From Durusdinium trenchii (Eukaryota > Sar > Dinophyceae > Suessiales > Symbiodiniaceae), in contig CAXAMN010023361.1 in assembly GCA_963970005.1 (NCBI GenBank), positions 1,977,130-2,041,129 of the forward strand: a stretch of 64,000 bases of DNA. Direction: 5' to 3'. Of the stretch, positions 34,833 to 46,816 are shown piece by piece. Positions within the stretch are counted from its first letter, which is position 1. Every line of letters begins with the position of its first letter. The notes beneath the pieces were generated by a model that had not been told where the DNA came from, did no database searches, and saw nothing but the letters and a program-made list of their open reading frames with translations. A program made the translations under genes and the position numbers.

Positions 34833-37574
34833 GGGTTTGGAATCTTGGAGGATCACTCTGTCCTTTTGGGATGTAGTTGGGTCCATAGCGATGTTCGAGC
34901 TGAACAAACTCAACCAATCAGAACAAGGATGATCATGCCGGACCAATGACTTCCTATATATATATACGATTGTATATGCCTTTGGTGTGCCCCTGTGAAA
35001 CCGAAAAAGTCGGGGATGTAGAGCATCCAGAGCCGAGTGGTGGCGAGGGCCATGGCGCTGTTGTTTTCTGGCCACATGTCACCATCGTTTGGAGTGCGAG
35101 CCTCTTTCAAGACCATGCTTGTTTTTTGGGTTACAGTATGCTACTGTAGTCGTGGTATGCCCAGGACTGATTTGCCCCCCCACTCTGAGGGGGCAGCAAA
35201 TTGCCTGCAAAGAGCAATCCCAAAGGGGCTCTGGGCATTTGAAGCTTTGTCAGTGGTTTTGGCGATCCGATCAGATAACATGAGAGTTTCAAACTTCAAA
35301 CATTCACAATCATAAACATGCACGTTCAACAATGATCAAGTTCTCAGCAGTTCCATTCGAAGACCATCGCACACCTTAAAACCAACACCGATAATCCCTA
35401 GTTGATTGGTGGGGGAGGGGCAAACCATTCGTCCTGGCACTATAGAATGGTCTTGTTGGGTTTGTTCGTTTCATGTTGATTCATTTTGATGGATTCTGGG
35501 CGTTTGGGGGCTTTCTGCTGGCTTTTGGTGACTGTTGGGTTTGAATGGCTTCTTAGCTCTTGGGTGGCGTGTGGAGCTGATGGCTTCTCGCTTTTGCGTT
35601 TTTTTGGCTTCTTCGAAATTGCGAAGGAATCAGAGTCAACTCTTAGTGAATATTCAATATTCCTTCTATATATACAATATATTTATATATTTATACTGTA
35701 TATATAATTATATGTATTTGTTCCTCTCACTCACATGAGAAAGACAAATATGTACTGCAGATGTGTTTCAGCTTTTTTCACTGGTCGCAGTACGTGTTGT
35801 CGCAGGATCGGCCTGCCTTGCATTGACCAGCTTCAGTGCCCATCCGAAGGCCGGGCCTTCACGGCGCGGCAATCGTGACAGCCACTCACTAGACAGTGAT
35901 GTTTCAGTTCGCGTGTTCGAATAGGGAGACATCCAAAGACTGAATGTTTTGGATTGACAATGCAACAACCTGTTTGTTGCCTGCAAGTTTTGACACTTTG
36001 TTATAGGAACACTCTATATACTGTAGCTAGTGTGCATTTTGTAGAAGGAAGGCCCTACTTTGATTTCATGGTCATTCAATTGTTGATATAGACGTGTAGG
36101 ATACTTTAGCAAACTGATGCAAACTGCATACATATGTAACCAACTAATGCAGAGCCCTTAGCGCGTTCTTGTTGCTGGACAGATTCCGATGTGACTGGAT
36201 TTACTGGGTCCAAACAAGAGCGCTCGGAGAAGGGGAGAGGTCGAACGTCAAGCGGGATTGCTTCAAAGGGAATGGGCCATGGTGACCGCTGGAGGGTTGT
36301 CAGGCGCCTTCACCACTCTCCACTTCAGTGGGCCTGTGAAAACACGAAAAGCCGGGCGGCCCACTATTGGTCACTGTCTTCAAGCAAATGAATGACATGA
36401 ACAGTCCGGGCTCCCCATTGGTGCTTTGGACTCCGGACTACTCTCAACTCTGACGAAACCAGAAGATCTGATCGGACGAATGCACAAGATCTACGGTCAT
36501 CCTGGTTGAATCGTTTGGTCGATTTGTGGGAGCCGTGGCCAGCGAACCATCCATGGCCAACCGAATTGATCGAATGGACCGAATGGACGACAGCGATCGA
36601 ATGGGAACCAACATGCCCAGGCGCAAGAACTCATGGAGGCGCGAGAGCAAACAATCAAAGGAATCAGAGACAAGAGAACTTGGGAAGGACGAGAGACCTG
36701 CACAGCTGGTTCAGATGTCGCCCCTGGTAGCTGGTATTTACATTTACACCTCACATGACTCATATGGCTACATATGTTGCGTGCTTTACACATGGCCCGT
36801 CTCAGTATGGCTTGGGGATGCAGAACGTGCGCTTTCCAAGGCATCTCCATGTTGGAGGTTCTTAATCAGCAGCCAACACGGTTTTTTCTGTGAAACCCTG
36901 GGGTTCGCAGGTATTGAAGTTGAATTGGACACCGTTGTTTGGACCAAGTACGTTTAACTTAGTGGAGCTGAGCACTTGCATGTTCATTTTGCAGAAGAGT
37001 TTTTCAAATGTTCACCACCCAGGAAGGAAGTGTAATCGTGTGGCATTATCAATGGTTTGTATGGGTTCCCCTATCTAGCCTCGTGCTCATTGCGGCTGGA
37101 CGTTCCTTTTATGCTGGCTTTGTGCTTCAGGAACCCGATTTCCCAAAATGGCTCAAAAGATACATGGGTACACGTTTTGTTTTTCCAGATTGAACACACA
37201 TTGGTTCGTAAGACTTTAGCTGGAATCTAAAACATTGCCTCCCTCATGACAAGCTGTTGTATTTCCCCAAACAGTGTGGTGACACTAGGGGTTCTTGCGG
37301 TAAGATTTAAGGCCAGGTTCTGATCCGAGGTTCTCACCGGAATGTCCACCTGATTCGCTTCTATTTACAGTACATTCACCTCGAGATGTTGGAAGTGCAT
37401 TTGGACTGCACAGGCTCGCAGAATCTGGTGGGCCCGAGCGGGTGCTCTTCAAAACTGCGCTCTCGTGGTGGTGTCGCGCACATTTTGGGTCTTGGCGATG
37501 ACTTTTCGTACCAGGCACAAGTCTTTTGGTGGTCCAAATTCGACTTTTCGACAGTACAGGAGATCTGAGCGGCT
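34833..37574. other. Gene-free stretch
   Basis: A TA island with a TACTGTATATA core lies at 35,667-35,715. No frame has a recognisable domain. Confidence 0.4.
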
Positions 37575-37805
37575 TTACGTCGATGTGCAGTCTTGATGTG
37601 CGGATTTCGAGGCGGGCGCAGCATCTTATGGACCTTGAAGTAAGTGCGGATTTCTTGGTAGTTGCAGTCCTTTGTGGACCTTGAAGCGTAGATTTCGAGG
37701 CAGGCGCAGTACTTTACGTACCTTAAAGTGGAGAGTTTTGGCAGGCGCAGTACTTTGTGCAGTACTCTGTGGACCTTAAGTGTAGAGTTCGTGAGAGGCA
37801 CAGCA
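37575..37805. repeat. Degenerate ~55-bp repeat (GGCGCAG...GACCTTGAAG)
   Basis: Four decayed units share GATTTCGAGGCGGGCGCAG, then TACTTTGTGGACCTTGAAGT. Lengths vary because of internal duplications (CAGTACTTTGTGCAGTACTC). Confidence 0.75.
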
Positions 37806-37807
37806 AA

Positions 37808-37925
37808 TGAATGTTCTCTCATATTTGTGCTCTGATGCGTGCTCTTATAAATGCGCTCCCATATATGTGCTCATGTGTGTGCTCTCATGCGTAGGCTTTT
37901 ACATGTCCTTTCATATGTGTGTGCC
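37808..37925. repeat. Degenerate TGTGCTCTCAT motif cluster
   Basis: Seven or so variants of TGTGCTCTCAT or GTGCTCTTAT occur within about 110 bp. The reverse complement motif (GTGAGAGCACA) clusters again near 59,530-59,620. Confidence 0.65.
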
Positions 37926-38015
37926 CTAGAGACCTACATCTCTCTCTCTCTCTCTCTGTTTCCCCACCTCTAGACTTAGAACTCTAGACCTAGACCTTCA
38001 AATTAAACCTGGTTG

Positions 38016-38282
38016 CTGACTCATCACCATCACCACCACCATGACCACCACCATCATCACAACCACTACCATCACCACCACCCACCATCATCACCACAAT
38101 TACCACCAAACATCACCGCCATCACCACCACCACTAACACCATCATCACCACCATCACCACCACCATCACCGCCATCATCACCACCATCACCGCAATCAC
38201 CGTCACCACCACCACCGTCACCATCACCAACACCACCATCACTACTGCCACCGTCACCGCCATCATCACCACCATCACCTCA
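38016..38282. repeat. (CAC/CAT)n trinucleotide array
   Basis: About 265 bp of CAC, CAT, CAA and CCG triplets. Translations are poly-His, poly-Thr/Ile or poly-Pro/Ser on the plus strand and poly-Val/Met on the minus strand. All are repeat artefacts. Confidence 0.97.
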
Positions 38283-41200
38283 GCTTCGATCAAAAACTAG
38301 AAGGGTGAATTATTGGATGTTTTTTTATGTTTTTGGGTATTGAGAGTGGGTTAGGTATTGCTACGGTTTGTCAGCTCATGTATTATGTGCACATCAACAG
38401 CATCGACAATGCCTCCTGAATCTGCTTGAAACTGTGATCTCGGCCTGGGAAGTCGCCTTCAGATTGAAGTGTGACGAGTATGGTGGTTCCTGAGGGATTC
38501 AAAAAGAAGTGTCCCACCCGAAGCTACAGTATCCCCAAAATTATTTGGCAAGAGACTCCAAACAGTGTATCTAGTGCATCCAAATGTCTAAGGTCTAGAG
38601 GTGTAGAAACATCGGGCTCCAGAGCGAGGTGAACTTTAGATATACAGCACTTGCTCTATTTGTTTGTGCTGTTTCCCACGGCTTTGTTGGTTTATTCTCA
38701 GTGTAGTGTGGCAATGAACAAATCCCTCATAATTCCTCATAAACCTGGCATCCCTCAGAAATCTGACTGGGTTTGGGGGTGAGCATGGCTCAGATGTTTT
38801 TTTGAACAAAGACTGGCAAGAACAAATAACCCAAAAGCGTTGGAACTGTTAGATAATCGTTGAATCCTCGTCAGTGCCTTTCCTTCTTCCAACCTGGCTG
38901 GATCATTCATGACTCGCAGGCCTGGTGTTGAAGGTCATTCCTGGGAACCCGAAGAAGGTCACGCAATCTTCAGACGCACACACACACAGACCCGCAAACA
39001 ACCGCGCGAGGAGTTGACGCAGGCAACCCTGCAAGAACTCTGCAGAACTTAGGCCTGTTTGCGACCGGGAAAGGGTTGCAGACAGAAAAGGGTGGGGGTG
39101 CCACCTGAAGGCAACCGTCTGTCAGATTCTTAGGAAGGAACCGTGCAAATTTCCGTTTCACTGATGCACATGTAATGATTTGTTGACTTGGATCCATTGG
39201 GACAGTGGGACAGTGGTTGTTGGTGTTCTGCGTCTCTCCACGTCATCAACAGTCCACTGCCCTCAAGTATGAGTTTTGGGCAGCAATGCTGGTTGAAAAC
39301 ACTGCAAACAAAAACAAAAGACCGACCCCTCAAGCTCGGCAGCACATGTTAACCTGGAAGTGTGAATCCAAAGCGTGCATCCAGAGGGCTACGACTCCGT
39401 GAAGGAGTCGGTCCGACCTCACCAGATCTCCCAGGATGAATCCGGTGGAAGCATTGATGTCAAATGGATGGAAACCTATCACAAACCCATGGAATGGGGC
39501 TTATCCCCCTTAAAGGGAGGGTTGATGGTTTTTCACGGACCCATTCAAATGAAATTTACATGTGGATGCTTTTGGGGTCCCATTGATGGAAGCCTTGAAG
39601 TGGAGGTCAAAGTTGCTCTTGCCTTCGCAATTGGTCATCATGTGTCCCCCATAAGCCTTTTAGAAAGGAACACCATGTGCAGGGCAGGAGGGGTGTGGTT
39701 TTACGACCCGGAATTTAGATGAACATGCATTCTCCGAGTTCATGCTCAAGCAAAACATGAGATTTGGGCGCGAATAGTGTCACCTTACTCTGCAAGCAGC
39801 ACGACTTTTCCACTTGTTTTTGCATGTTTTCTCAGAGTGTTGCGTGAATGTTTGAGGCCTTCCGTAGTGTGCCTCCACGCCTCTATTTTCTGAGGGCTGC
39901 CTCACTGATACATCCTCTTTCACAGACATACTGTAGTTGCATGTCCTTCGAAAAGCGCTTGATTGGCGAGGTTTTGGTTGCTTGTGTTTGCAATGCTGCC
40001 TCATCCCACTGCTGACTTCTCCATAACATGGTGTGCATCAGTGCATCTGAAGGGAAACAGCAAAACCCCACAACACGAATCAAGGTCACCAAGTCCCATT
40101 GAACATCAGCGCATGGAGATCGAGCGCATGTGCGGAGGGAGCGCATGGAGATCGAGCTGGGGGTATATCTATTTAGTTTGAAACTGGGAGCCATATTGTT
40201 TGAGCTCCAGGGAGTACCCCCAACCACTTGTTTAGCAAGTCATGTGCTTCGGAAGCTTCTGTCCACTAGCTCTGGAGGTGAGAAGTCTTCTTCACCAGCT
40301 CGGCCGGTCGGTCGGATTTCGGTCGATGAGCACAACATAGCACAACCGTAAGGGTTTGAGGCGTGATCTCAGGAGTTCGACTATCGACAAGTAATTAATG
40401 GATGCAACCAAACATCGGTGAGTCCACGAAGGGTCGGTGACTGGGCTAAATCGGTCATTGGACTCACGCGACGCGATCATCGATGCGCCGCGAAACGAGT
40501 CTGCGCCGCTCCGAAGACTCGGAAGATCGCCTGCAACATTTACTCACCTCAATTTTCGTAGTTGCGCCTCAATTTGGCGCGTGAACCTCCCGTGCATCGG
40601 GGAAAGATTCCGATGTATCCTCCGGCTCCTTATTTGCATCCCATTTCCCGGTGCGTTTGCGAACCGCTCTACTGAAGACGAGGTCGCAGTCGGTCTAGTC
40701 TAGTTGTGTTGCTTCACCAGTTGCAGGGTTTGGAACTTGTAAACGGTTCATCCACCTTTGATGCGATTGAGACACGCGGTCGTCCACTGAATTATCGATT
40801 GCCCATAGAATGGTGTGGACACTAATTTCCAAGGAGAGAGGTTTCACCTGATTCTTTGGGTCCAACGTTGGTTTGTTTGTGGGCTTCTAGTCATAAGCTT
40901 TTCAAATCTTTTCAATTTGGTTCTGGTTTGGATGAGTCTTTCGCACCCAAAATTTCATAAACATATGAAAACAATCTAAATGCATGTGTGTATACAAAAT
41001 AGTAAAATAATAGCAATTAACAATAATGATAACATACCACATATGTTAAGAATACCGGGGACGACCAAAGGAAACCAAGACTAAGGAGATGACCTTTCAT
41101 CCACTGCTACAACGGTCCCACCCTCCTCGCCCTTGAGCTAAGAGGGAACGAATCCAACCGGTCAAGTAGAGAGGTCAGTTTCAACACTCCCCTAAATGTT

Positions 41201-42249
41201 TTTGATTGAAGTTGGATTGCACTTCATTGCCACAGGCACGGGTGATTAGAACACATCAAAGATGGCTGCGTGGGTTGAATCCTTGCCCTTCAAAAAATTT
41301 CTAGCATGCGCCGATTCAAGAAGGGTGCTTTCATCCGCAAGTATGTATTGTCGCTCTCAACACACTGATGGTTAGTGATTGTATGGCCATGTACTCTGTC
41401 AGGTAGTGCGCAAGATTGGGGAGACCAGCAACCCATCGCAAATGTGCAAGCCGACCTTCAGTGCCTGACTTTCAACAGTTGCCCCCAGAGCTGCTAGGTC
41501 GAGTGCAAGAATACGATCTTGAGGGAGTCCACGTTTGGCGGAGATGTGGTCGTGCACGCTTCGACAGTCTGTGGCTGCTATGAGAGGAACTTTTAATGTG
41601 CACTTCTTCCTTTGCCGAAAATTAAAAGTTGGGCCGGTGAGTTCACAAAAGCATGGCCTCAAAAATTGAGACAACTTCCTTGAGATCCTTGTCTGGGCAT
41701 CTTCCTGGGGCTGGCCTCACTGATGGCTACGGTCACTTATTTGCGAAGATCGAAGGTAGGAGTGATGATTTCAATATTAAAAGCTCTTCGAGCCATGCTG
41801 TTTGTGTGCTTGACTGTTGCAAAAGTTGCCTCAGTTAAGCTCTTCCAGTGGCAGCTCACTTCAAAGCTGAGGTCTGGACGAGTTGATATTGATAAAGCCA
41901 AAAATCTGTTCCTGCTGTTCTTCTCAGAACTGCTGGGTTTTCCTTGTTGAGGTCATGTCTACTTCGAGGGCCGCATACTTATATCATCTTATAACTAGAG
42001 CCTTAAGATGTTTTAAGTATTTTTAGTCTGGTAAGAAGTAGGGTTGAGTGTGGGTATAAGTTGCACATGTATGTCAACATGATCGTACTTGTAGTTTGAA
42101 ACACATCGTATTTAGAATACGTATCTTATTACGTCATACTTATTATATTATAAGGATAGTGACAGGACGCTGTTGTACTTAAACATTGCTTATCAATGAA
42201 AGATTTCCACTCACTATGACAAATTTCAATGGTGTTATGTTTCAAGCAG
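38283..42249. other. Gene-free stretch
   Basis: No conserved frame is recognised. A 17-bp direct repeat, GCGCATGGAGATCGAGC, occurs at 40,109 and 40,139. The 39.2-39.7 kb frames lack motifs. The stretch 40.9-41.1 kb is AT-rich. Confidence 0.4.
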
Positions 42250-43034
42250 AGGTTGTGAGAACTTTTGCTTTTGAGAGCAGCCTGTAGCATAGATGATGAT
42301 GAGAATGCCCCAAAGACACCACAAGAGAAAGAGCTTTTGGTCAAGAGTGATGGTGAAGATGCTGGCAGCCCCAAGCCAAAGGCTGCCAGCCCTAAGGAAG
42401 CCCACGGAAAGCCTAAACCAAAGGCAAGGCTAAGGGAAAAGGTGGAAAGCCAGAGGAGCCTGAGCCAGAGAACAAACACAAGGACAAACAGACCTTGAGA
42501 GACACGATTTAAAAGTGGAAGAAAGGATTGGATGAAGGGGCCACAGGATGAAAACTTTGAAGAAGGTGAGGCAGCAGCGCCCTTTCCAAGATGAAGAGCT
42601 TCAAGAGCAACTGGGCATCTAAGGAGGAAAAAGAGAAATTGATGGGTGAGCCGCTGAGCCCAGGACAGTCCTGCTGCTCAAGCACTTTGGAGGAAATGAA
42701 GACGCCTGGCAGACAAGAACGTGGTGCTGATCACTGTGAGGGGTGGTGTTGAATACTTGTGCGCACCTTCCTTCCAGGTGACAGGGACCACACGAAAGAT
42801 GGAAACCCACCTTGTAAGGCACATGAATTTGGGCCAGGATGAAAATTAATTAGTCGATGGCGTGAGCATTTGCAAAATACGGTTTGGAAGGTGAGTCTGA
42901 AGGTGAAAAGACAGACCCTTTCTCCCACTTCTTCCAGCAGCAAAGCCAAGAAACACAACCAAGCAGTTGGGAGTGTGCCTTTTTTGTGGGACACATTCAG
43001 GGTAGAAATTCACTGTAACTTTGTAACTTTGGTG

Positions 43035-43360
43035 TTGAATCACTCGAGAAACTTTCATATGCTATTAATCTGAGAGGTTTTCACTTGGTACTGTTTGTGC
43101 TGGTGTTTAGCAAGCAAGCACATTGGTTGGAACTTGGGGGTGCTGCATTCGCTTGAGAGACTTTCATTTGGTACAATCACTTGAGAGACTTTCACTTAAG
43201 GTTCGCCTGAAACACTTTCACTTGAAACTTCTCGTGTTTAAGTATACAAACAAACACATTGGTTAGGCTTTTGGGGCGCATTCGCTTGAAAGATTTTCGC
43301 CTGAGTCCACTTGAGAAACTTCCACTTGAGATTCCCTTGACATTCTTCCACTTGTGAGTT
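43035..43360. repeat. CACTTGAGAGACTTTCA-type degenerate repeat, cluster 1
   Basis: At least six variants of CACTTGAGAGACTTTCACTT, spaced about 25-35 bp, fill the intron-like gap before the 43.4 kb helix-rich block. Examples start near 43,039, 43,151, 43,178, 43,205 and 43,310. Confidence 0.75.
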
Positions 43361-43879
43361 TTTTGTTTGAGATTTCTTGTGGCTGGGTTGAACAAACACA
43401 ACACACTGTTTGGAGCTTGAAAAAGGTTCTTGTCAGAAAGAGTTGGATTTCGATTTCAAGAAGTGCGAGAAAATGCTCACTGAGGCCAAGGCATGCCAAG
43501 ACAGAATGGAGAAGGACATGTGCAAGCTCAAGCAGCACACTGAAAAGGCCAATGAACCTGACACGGTGGGTACGCTGAAGAAGCTGCTGACCTGTTGTTT
43601 GCCAGAAGCAAGATTTGGACTATGGACATGGCGTGAGTTGCCAGGCCATGATGGAGAGAAGCTGACGCACACCAGGTTGAAGACATGGACGCACCAGCTG
43701 GCCACACAGGCCCCACAGACTGAGCAGAACAAAGAGGGCATTCAATCTCTCAAGGCAATCCTCAAAGCAAGGAACTTTTGGCCTCAAAGGCTCAGAACTC
43801 TGCTTCTGTGGCTTCGACTGTAACTGTGTCACAGGGACACCATTTCAGAAGCGTTCACCTCTGAGGGAGATTGACTTGA

Positions 43880-44075
43880 GATGCGCTTAATTTTTTTCGA
43901 GGTACTTCATTGGAACTTCGCAGGAGAGACTGTCACTTTGAGGTACATTCACTTGAAATTCACTGGGTGGACGTTCACTTGCAACAATTATGCTTCTAAA
44001 ACAATCACTTGAGAGCGACACTCACTTCAGAGTTCTTTCACTTGAGGTGCATTCGTTCGGCTTTGATATCATTTC
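43880..44075. repeat. CACTTGAGAGACTTTCA-type degenerate repeat, cluster 2
   Basis: Further variants (AGGAGAGACTGTCACTTTGA, CACTTGAGAGCGACACTCAC, TTTCACTTGAGGTGCATTCG) fill the next intron-like gap, so the same motif flanks the helix-rich block on both sides. Confidence 0.7.
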
Positions 44076-45419
44076 TGTCTTTTCAGTTGAGGTCTAGGGT
44101 AGCTTGTTGCGCGTCCAATGGTTGATTCAGGTGTTTTGTTTATGAGAGCACATTTTCACCGCATGGAAAACTCTCGCAGACCTCTCAAGAAAGCCAGGAA
44201 TGGTGGCCTTCAGCAACGGATTCAAGCTGCAGCCCAAAAGGAAGGAAAAAAGGTGCGCCGCCGCCAAGGAACAAGTTGGCAGCTTTCTTGGTGCAGAAGT
44301 GGGCTGATGGCATTCGTTCACCTCAGACGGTGCAAACTGTTGTCACAAGAGCATGAAGGATTTGTGATCTTTGACTTCTGTGACTCTGTGAAGCCTTTAA
44401 TTCTGGAGAAGCTGGCCGGACAGCAGCCAAACAATTGCCATAGAGACTTGTTGGAAATAGCCGCGCCTCTCAGCAGGTTTCCACAACCAATGCAGTGCAG
44501 CTTCCCATTCCAAGATGGCAAGATGAGGCTGCGTAAGGTCTTCTTACCACATCAGTGGGTTGCAACTTGGTACCACCAGTACCCACATTCATGGAGACAC
44601 ACGGTGCGTATCCTGAAGAGTTCTGGAACAGAATGGCTGGCGGGCGTGCAGCCTTTGGAAAGAAGATTTCAGCGTGGCAATACCGCTCTCCTTGCATGGG
44701 GACGCTGTACTCACCACAGGAGCCGGGAAGACCCATGTCAAGATGTGCACTGGATTCAGCTGGGCATCTATGTTACTATTTTCGGCTTGCGCGACGCAAT
44801 CCTGTTTGCAATCGAAGGAGACTTGGAGTATTTGTTTGCAGAGTATTTGTTTGCAACATTCATTAGGGCTTGCCAGCAAGTGCAGTGGGGAAACTTGGCA
44901 AGACTTCAGGCCTGTGGCTGAATGGGTCACTGCTTTGTGTGCATTGGCGGAAGTCAGAGCAGAAGAGCTCTTGCCACATTGCCTACACACCCCCGGATCA
45001 TTGGCTGCAATGTGATGTATGATTGGACGCACAGTAAGTATCTGGGGACTGACTGTGTAATCCTTTCTCTGAAGAGATACTGTAGATGCTTCGATAAAGG
45101 ACAACCTCAAGGCTGCTTGGCTTCATGTCAAAGAGCTAAAAAAGCAGCATTGTCCAGGAACCCGCTACAAGCTCCTGAAGCTTTCAATGTTCTACAGAAG
45201 GCAAGGGACACACAGGCTGCGTTGCAAAGCTGCTGAAATCACGATTGTTGGCCATGCAATTCCCAGTGCGTGGCAAACTTTTTGCTGATTTGCCTACAAC
45301 GCAGAACAACATATAGAGGTTGCGCTGAAGCTCGCGTGCAAATGTGAAGAGATCTTGGAAGAGGCCAAAGATGGTTATTGATTGGAAGAAAACAAAGCTG
45401 CAAGTTACGAAAGCCAGCC

Positions 45420-46555
45420 TCCGTAGAAGGCGCCAGCTGAGTTGTGTTTGGCGAACGAAGTGAGTAAGTAGGGGGTCTGGAGTGCGTGGCCCGCAAACGT
45501 ACTACGTGAACTCGAAATTAGGTGGGGGAGAGGGCTGCGCGGAAATAAGGTCTTTGAGGTTGAGTTTTTGTGATTTTTGACGGGGTGGCGATGCAAGAAA
45601 TGCAATTTGCATCATTTGCATCATCTGAATGGTAAGGTGTAGCTGCCGCCTTGCCAGGTATAGATACCCAGGGTAGCTACAATTCAGCTACCAGGTAAAG
45701 TACTTCAAGTTCCCTTGGCGTCAACCGCTCGATAACCTTTACGCACGCACAGCAATCCGCAGCTTTGAAGTCTCATTCTTGAATTGAACTTATATAGGTG
45801 TGTAGAAGGTGTAGCAACATAGCATTTTTACGGACCCAGGGTAGCCTACAATTCTGTTGCCAGGTATCGCACTTCATTTTTCCTACCCTGGGTCCGCGCC
45901 TTGGAACAGAATTGTAGGCTACCCTGGGTCCGTATAAATGCTATGTTGCTATACCTCTTACACACACGTATATGTTCAAAGCACGAATGAGACTTCAAAG
46001 CTGTGGATTGCTGCGCGTGTGTAAAGGTTATCGAGCGGCTGTTGGAAAGGGAACTTGAAGTACTATACCTGGTAATTGAATTGTAGCTACCCGGTATCTA
46101 TACCTGGCAAGGTGCAGCTGAGTAAGAAGGGGGGTGGCCTAAGAAAGCGCGCTCGAAAGTAGGTGGTGTGTAGGGGTGCACGGAAGCGAGGTTTTGGAGG
46201 TGCTTTTTTGTGATTTTAAGAAATGCAATTGTCTTCGGTTGCCTGCTATACTTGGCAACTGAATTGTAGCTACCCTGGGTATGCCTGGCAACTGACTTGT
46301 AGCTGCCCTGGGTCCGCGCGCGCGCGCGCCCCTAAATCTAGGGCAGCCGGGAGCTAGCAAGGCGCGCATGCTCGCGCGGACCCAGGGTAGGGAAATTGAA
46401 GTGCGATACCTGGCAACAGAATTGTAGCTACCCTGGGTCCGTATAGATGCTATGTTGCTATAGTTCTTACACACACGTATATGTTCAAAGCACGAATGAG
46501 ACTTCAAAGCTGTGGATTGCTGTGCGTGTGTAAAGGTTATCGAGCGGCTGACGGA
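45420..46555. repeat. Fold-back mosaic with CCCTGGGTCC motifs
   Basis: A left arm (about 45,639-45,858) is inverted as a right arm (about 45,903-46,120) around a 44-bp loop that contains TACCCTGGGTCCGCG. The arms carry, in mirror order, the CCAGGTATAGATACC, AACCTTTACRCACRCRCAG, TTTGAAGTCTCATTC, CAACATAGCATTTTTACGG and AGCCTACAATTCTG words. The inner right arm is then copied directly at 46,402-46,551 with few changes, together with the inverted loop. Sequence before the left arm (AGGTGGGGGAGAGGGCTGCG) also resembles that after the right arm (AGGTGGTGTGTAGGGGTGCA). It looks like nested rounds of fold-back insertion or rearrangement, with no coding capacity. Confidence 0.85.
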
Positions 46556-46728
46556 TCATGGCTACTATTCCCCCCCCCCTACACCCAGGCCCCCCCTGTT
46601 GAAACCTATGTTCAGACACTAGTAAGGCCTTAGCAGGCTTCAAACCTCAGTTTCTACTCGGTAGGCGCTCAACACAGCATGGAACTCTTACTGAGATGTT
46701 GTTTTCCTTTAGTGAGGCCTCGGTCTTG

Positions 46729-46816
46729 TTTCGGTCCTTTGCTAAGACCTCGGTCTTGTTTCGGTCTTTTGCTATGACATCGGTCCTGTTTCGGTCTTTT
46801 GTTAAGACCTCGGTCC
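46729..46816. repeat. 30-bp tandem repeat, ~3 units
   Basis: The unit CCTCGGTCTTGTTTCGGTC followed by TTTTGCTAAGA occurs three times, and a fourth copy decays into TCCTACTAAC. Confidence 0.9.

Larger units (their letters stand above)
42265..45385 (+). pseudogene. Decayed copy of a dinoflagellate multicopy protein family (possible transposase)
   Basis: Protein-like blocks run in one direction but in changing frames. They are a Lys/Glu/Pro-rich N-terminus (42,265-42,500), NWASKEEKEKLMGEPLSP (about 42,610-42,660), LLKHFGGNEDAWQTRTW then GGVEYLCAPSFQVTG (about 42,680-42,840), and a helix-rich block (43,410-43,570). Further on are NNCHRDLLEIA and FPFQDGKMRLRKVFLPHQWV (about 44,440-44,570), EEFWNRMAG, IPLSLHGDAV (44,677-44,712), ETWQDFRPVAEWV (about 44,890-44,930), YDWTHSKYLGTD (45,018-45,053), KLLKLSMFYRRQG (about 45,165-45,205) and KCEEILEEAKDG near the end. 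I recall the same block order from many Symbiodinium predicted proteins of unknown function. Frameshifts and stops show this copy is dead. Two intron-like gaps (about 42,890-43,400 and 43,850-44,100) are filled by a repeat. Confidence 0.65.

Noticed and set aside
38013-38343. His/Thr/Pro-rich frames of about 100 codons
   Set aside because: Translations of the CAC/CAT array.
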